Origin: Margaritifera margaritifera | Lineage: Eukaryota > Mollusca > Bivalvia > Unionida > Margaritiferidae | Assembly (NCBI GenBank): GCA_029931535.1 | Contig: JAQPZY010001695.1 | Span: 7,416,001 to 7,480,000 of the forward strand | DNA: 64,000 nt | Reading direction: 5' to 3' | Shown: in pieces, positions 57,819 to 64,000 of the stretch | Layout: each line of letters starts with the position of its first letter | Numbering within the stretch: position 1 is the stretch's first letter | Position numbers and translations under genes: made by a program | The notes under the pieces: generated by a model | The model's input: the letters and a program-made list of their open reading frames with translations, nothing else | The model's database searches: none | Told to the model about the DNA's origin: nothing

Positions 57819-60301
57819 CAAAATTTCATGTTCAGATTCATCCAAAGAGTTTTATCATTTAAAGGAAAGATGTGCCTTTTGCTTTTCAAAGGTCATAGTT
57901 TTAATATTTTGTATGTGTTTGTCCATTTTGCTCTCCATCCATCCATCAATTATCCACATGTTTCCAGAGCATAACTCTACATTTTTTCTATGTATCTCTT
58001 TGAAACAGGGTACACCTGTCGGACTAGTGGTTAGGAATTTGCTTTTGCTATTAATTATTCTTCAAGTTCAATAGTTCATATATTTTTTTCCTATTTCTGT
58101 CCATGCATCCAACCATTATCGATACTTTGGTTCCAGGGCAAAACTACAAAACCATTTAAGATTACAGATACGTGTTTGAAACTTAGTACACAAATGCACA
58201 TATTTTGTTTATGCTAAGCCATGAAATACTGGATTTTCCAATAGAAATAATTTTGATAATTCACCAGAGTGTATTACCAAAAATATTTTTTACTGCAGTT
58301 GATAGACATTGATGACATTATGACAGAAATTTGATCTTCTATTTTGACATTTCCTTTTTCTGGTGGTAAGTATAGCCACCTATCATGCCAGAGAACCAGT
58401 TTAAAATCCCACAAGCCACAAATTTTTTTTTCTTCAATTTCTTTGGTTTATGTTTTTTTACATTGAATTAGGAAGGAGAATTATGCTACTACTGATATTT
58501 TTGCACGAATATACACAAACACAGCAGAACATAAAAGGTAAACAGCTGACATTGCATGCGATACTGTAAGAAATCTGCTACTTCAATTTGTTATACATAT
58601 TACTCGGCAATATATTTGAGCATAAAATAAAAAGAAAATTTGCTTGTATCGTGTGTATAATGGATATATTTCATCTTGTGGGTGAAAAACTTGAGCATTT
58701 TCACCCACTTGATGAAATATATCTGTTATTCACTGGATACAAGAAAATATCCTCTATTGAACTATTGGTCTGGATGGTCATTTTGCTATTTACAAATCTT
58801 CAGTTTCAATATCTTTCATGTTTTTGTCCATTTTTCAGTCCTGCCATCCATCCATTATCCACACTTTTATTTCCAAAGCTTAACTTATTAAATGTGTAAG
58901 GTGTCTCAGTGAAACTTCGTCCACATAGGACTGCAGGTTCAGATGTGCCTTTTGCTGCTGTTCACAAATTCATCTGTTTCAGTACTTTTTATATTATTTA
59001 CACTTTCATTTCCAGAGCAGTAACTCTCAAATTCTTGCAATATCTCCAACACTCTTCTTTTTGAGATAATAAAAAATAGTTTATTTGTACATTATTAGTG
59101 CATCACTGTAAATAATTGCATTTGACATTTGATAGAAAAATGCTTAGATAAAACAGAAAAAACTTAGTGCAATAAAAAAAGCTTATCTTCACGGCTAAAT
59201 CCATATATTACCGTAATTATCGGATGGTGATGGTAAGACCACCAGCGCTCCTTTTAAATTTCAGCTAAAATTTACTACAGAAATTTTTTTATCATAAATT
59301 CACCACAAATTTTAAAAAAATTTATTATGCGGGTCCCCCTTGGCTTATCATAGGAGCAGTACTGCATTTATTAATGTTTAATGTTATTATGCTATTTTAT
59401 TTTAAGGCTAAAATGTCACACATGACATTGCCAGCAGATATATCTCAAAGGTAGATCTTTAATCTTTTTAATTTTCAAGCTGTTAGTTTGACAGTCAAGG
59501 TTGACTTCAATCAGAATGTTCAAAATTGCATTCAAAAGTTACAGGTAAATCTATACAGCCAGAACTATGTGTTGTACTTTGGTATAGAAGTTTGTGCACT
59601 AAACCATTTTAAGTTGTATTTCAATTTACGCAAAACACCAAACAGCTTGACTGAAGAGTGCAATAATTAGTTTATTCAGATTAGTTCCCCAATTTGGGGT
59701 CAATTCAGATCATGCTGTAATAGTTATAATCATGTTCTGAATTTATATACGAAACTTGCATCAAAGCCTATTCAGCAGTATTGACTGCTAATCAGTAAGG
59801 ATAGTCATCAGTACATGGTGCTATGCTATAAACAGACAATTAAATATTCATAAATTTCACCACTTTTTATGAGTAAATTAGTGATAAAAATGGTTAAAAA
59901 TATAAAACTAAAGACAATTCACATTTAACAAACATTTTAAAATACATTAAAAAAAATAATTAATGCTAACAATAAAAATTCAGCATGAGAATTTGCACGT
60001 TGGTGTCTGTGACGTGTGATTTATTTTTGCTAGCCAATCCAATTCATTCCATGTAGACCTTTGTCATATGTAACAAAACAGCGTCTGCCACTCCACTGTC
60101 TGATTGGATGCAGCTGATCGAATCAGATTACTCTATGAAGATAGTTTGGAATAATTATAGTGGTCTCAGTAGACCATTACACATATTGCATGCAACATTT
60201 CTCCAGTTTAAAGTTTTCTCTCATAAGTTTTTCTTTCAAGGCATGTGGACATCAGTGAAGTTGCCATATTGAGTACCTAATAGGCCATGTAATGAACTCG
60301 C
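57819..60301. other. No exon seen
   Basis: About 2.5 kb of AT-rich DNA. Diverged repeats of a block with TCCATCCATCCATTATCCAC, TTTCCAGAGC and GAAACTT(A/G)GTAC recur near 57930, 58100, 58850 and 58990, probably an old ~150-200-bp repeat related to that near 56480-56590. No coding sequence recognised. Confidence 0.45.
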
Positions 60302-61448
60302 TCATTAGCTATTTGATTTGCCTGCTACAGGCAGTAATTCTTTTATATGTAAGAGGGTATTTGATTTGCCTGCTACAGGCAATAACTTTTGTATATGTAA
60401 GAGGGCATTTGATTTGCCTGCTACAGGCATTGACTCATTTATATGTAAGAGGGCATTTGATTTGCCTGCTACAGGCAATGACTCATTTATATGTAAGAGA
60501 GCATTTGATTTGCCTGCTACAGTCAATAACTCTTTTATATGTAAGAGGGCATTTGATTTGCCTGCTACAGGCAATGACTCATTTATATGTAAGAGGGCAT
60601 TTGATTTGCTTGCTACAGGCAATAACCGTTTTATATGTAAGAGGGCATTTGATTTGCCTGCTACAGTCAATAACTCTTTTATATGTAAGAGGGCATTTGA
60701 TTTGCCTGCTACAGTCAATAACTCTTTTATATGTAAGAGGGCATTTGATTTGCCTGCTACAGTCAATAACTCTTTTATATGTAAGAGGGCATTTGATTTG
60801 CTTGCTACAGGCAATAACCGTTTTATATGTAAGAGGGCATTTGATTTGCTTTTATATGTAAGAGGGCATTTGATTTGCTTTTATATGTAAGAGGGCATTT
60901 GATTTGCATGCTACAGTCAATAACTCTTTTATATGTAAGAGGGCATTTGATTTGCTTGCTACAGGCAATAACCGTTTTATATGTAAGAGGGCATTTGATT
61001 TGCTTGCTACAGGCAATAACCGTTTTATATGTAAGAGGGCATTTGATTTGCTTGCTACAGGCAATAACCGTTTTATATGTAAGAGGACATTTGATTTGCC
61101 TGCTACAGGCAATGACTCATTTATATGTGAGAGGGCATTTGATTTGCCTGCTACAGGCAATAACCCTTTTATATGTAAGAGGGCATTTGATTTGCTTTTA
61201 TATGTAAGAGGGCATTTGATTTGCTTTTATATGTAAGAGGGCATTTGATTTGCCTGCTACAGGCAATAACTCTTTTATATGTAAGAGAGCATTTGATTTG
61301 CCTGCTACAGGCAATAACCTTTTTATATGTAAGAGGGCATTTGATTTGCCTGCTACAGGCAATAACCCTTTTATATGTAAGAGAGCATTTGATTTGCCTG
61401 CTACAGGCAATAACTCGTTTATATGTAAGAGTGCATTTGATTTGCTTG
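60302..61448. repeat. 48-bp minisatellite, ~24 copies, with 29-bp deletion variants
   Basis: Units of GCATTTGATTTGCCTGCTAC then AGGCAATAACTCTTTTATAT and GTAAGAGG. Each full unit contains the small palindrome GCCTG-CTA-CAGGC. Four shortened 29-bp units (GATTTGCTTTTATATG) near 60840-60900 and 61190-61240 lack the 19 bp that include this palindrome. 48 bp is a multiple of three, so three + frames and a minus frame remain open; not genes. Confidence 0.96.
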
Positions 61449-61569
61449 CTGCAAAAAAACTTTTTTTTTCAGCTAAATATGCCAAGAATCCATATGAACA
61501 AAGTGGATTGATGACCCTTCGATATCAATGATGGAAATGTAGTTACTGTACAGCAGTTTATAAACTGTA

Positions 61570-61902
61570 ATGAACTTGAATTCACTGAATGTTCAAAATA
61601 AGAATCCAAGTCCAGATAATCTTATAAAATACAGCAAAAAAAATAAACAAAGTCCAGAGTGTCTTATATTGCAGCAAAATTATGATCCAAGTCCATATAC
61701 CGGTAATCTTATAATACAGCAACAATATAATAATCCAAGTCTAGATAATCTTATAATACAGCAAAATAATAATCCAAGTCCATATACTGGTAATCTTATA
61801 ATGCAGCAAAATAATAATCCAAGTCCAGATAATCTCGTGATAAAGCAAAACTTCTCAAGACCAAAATTCCTTGGGATTAAATCAGAATTTCTGTTTTGAG
61901 GG
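61570..61902 (+). repeat. ~39/45-bp Asn/Gln-rich repeat with an open frame
   Basis: Repeats of AATAATCCAAGTCCAGATAA then TCTTATAATACAGCAAA; alternate units have CATATACTGGTAAT in place of GATAAT. Indels keep the frame, so a 109-codon frame from 61570 encodes NNNPSPDNLIIQQ and NNNPSPYTGNLIIQQ units. No signal peptide, no homology that I recognise, and no splice context. It is more likely a minisatellite than a gene, but it is the one repeat here whose indels consistently respect codons. Confidence 0.7.
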
Positions 61903-62296
61903 GTTCTCAGTTTACTTAGGTTCTCTTTCTACCTAAGGACTGACAATTTATTTCCTGGGGAGAGGGGCTTGGATTTTCTTTACAACCAGGGTTTTTTGCT
62001 TTCTTTTATCTCAAGATCATATTTTTCAAACTAATATGATAGATAGATTTTTTTCTTTTCTCTACAAATCAGAGCGAGAATATTTTTCAAGCTATTTGAA
62101 AGTTTGAATTTTTTTTTCTAAAGCACCACACACACCCCACCTCAAAATAGTTGGTCCCTATGAATGAGATGTAATGATGTGATCAGGTGTAATTTAACAT
62201 ACAAGTAAAAGTAATGTTTATATATTTTACAAAATATCAATAGCCAGTCAATCTTTAGCATAGATATCTGTAATAATGATAATTTCATTGCATTTA
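61903..62296. other. No feature recognised
   Basis: AT-rich, with T runs and a C/A-rich patch (62125-62145). Nothing to annotate. Confidence 0.4.
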
Positions 62297-62503
62297 CCAA
62301 ATATACTCACATATAAGCCCAGTCCAACTTCAAACTGCACAGATCTAGATCTGCTGTCACATCATATGCTGACAGATTAGGGTCTATGTTGTTTGTTTTG
62401 CTGATTACTCCGAAGAAACTGCATAGACCCAGATCTGCCGGCACATAGTGTGATGGCAGATCTGAGTCTATGCAGTGTAGAGTTGGACTCAAATTATAAG
62501 CAA

Positions 62504-62505
<2 letters not shown>
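62297..62505 (-). mobile_element. Double-hairpin MITE, copy 6, right end lost in (TA)n
   Basis: Left terminus CCAAATATACTCACATATAA preceded by TA. Internal arms include GATCTAGATCTGCTG, GACAGATTAGGGTCTATGTTG, CATAGACCCAGATCTGCCGG and GGCAGATCTGAGTCTATGCAG. The right terminus (AATTATAAGCAAG) runs straight into a (TA)n tract, so its exact end cannot be placed. Confidence 0.85.

Positions 62506-62578
<73 letters not shown>
62506..62578. repeat. (TA)n microsatellite at a MITE end
   Basis: About 36 TA units immediately after the MITE copy 6 right terminus. Confidence 0.96.
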
Positions 62579-63990
<1,412 letters not shown>

Positions 63991-64000
63991 AATCACACAG

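Noticed and set aside
59211..59355. ACCGTAATTATCGG...inverted-looking segment, considered as another MITE
   Set aside because: I could not match a convincing inverted right terminus or TA duplication.
60292..61531. Several 90-190-codon open frames on both strands
   Set aside because: All are translations of the 48-bp array, with no start context, domain or flanking exon.

Overview
The window is AT-rich eukaryotic DNA, almost certainly from a mollusc and most likely a bivalve. Four things point that way: spliced exons with GT-AG introns, tRNA-derived SINEs (one with the GGCGTTAAAC-type tail that I associate with molluscan SINEs), TA-targeting MITEs with a pogo/Tigger-like transposon, and very many minisatellites. 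There is no bacterial gene organisation. Almost every long open frame is a by-product of tandem repeats whose unit length is a multiple of three.

One real protein-coding gene is visible: part of a TRPV-family cation channel on the + strand. Five exons (32655-32736, 34949-35064, 35631-35744, 37998-38105, 48314-48465) join in one consistent reading frame with matching splice phases. They encode the segment from the end of the ankyrin/linker region ([34 protein letters not shown] motifs) through transmembrane helices S1, S2, S3 and S4 (ending FFA-R). The ankyrin-repeat exons and the S5-pore-S6 exons were not found; they should lie outside the window or be too diverged to see by eye.

Layout: 1-13.4 kb, old degenerate ~150-bp repeats, several small minisatellites, one MITE and one copy of a dispersed repeat. 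13.4-20.8 kb, a 7.4-kb satellite of 46/48-bp units with higher-order duplications. 22.2-22.9 kb, a 26-bp GC-richer minisatellite. 23.8-25.8 kb, a nest of TA-targeting elements and (TA)n tracts around a 1.48-kb Tigger-like transposon. 25.8-31.6 kb, three minisatellites, two SINEs and a MITE. 32.0-48.5 kb, the TRPV gene segment, with minisatellites close to several exons, including a 2.6-kb 23-bp array in the 10.2-kb fourth intron. 48.5-64 kb, presumed intron or flank with about eight more arrays, three more copies of a 217-bp MITE, and a second copy of the dispersed repeat.

By rough addition, clear tandem arrays occupy about one third of the window. The strongest structural observation is a MITE (57577-57793) inserted in one copy of a 120-bp tandem duplication. 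The neighbouring copy is intact, so it supplies an internal empty site that fixes the element's ends and its TA target duplication. All coordinates and identities come from reading the sequence; no search or alignment was run.
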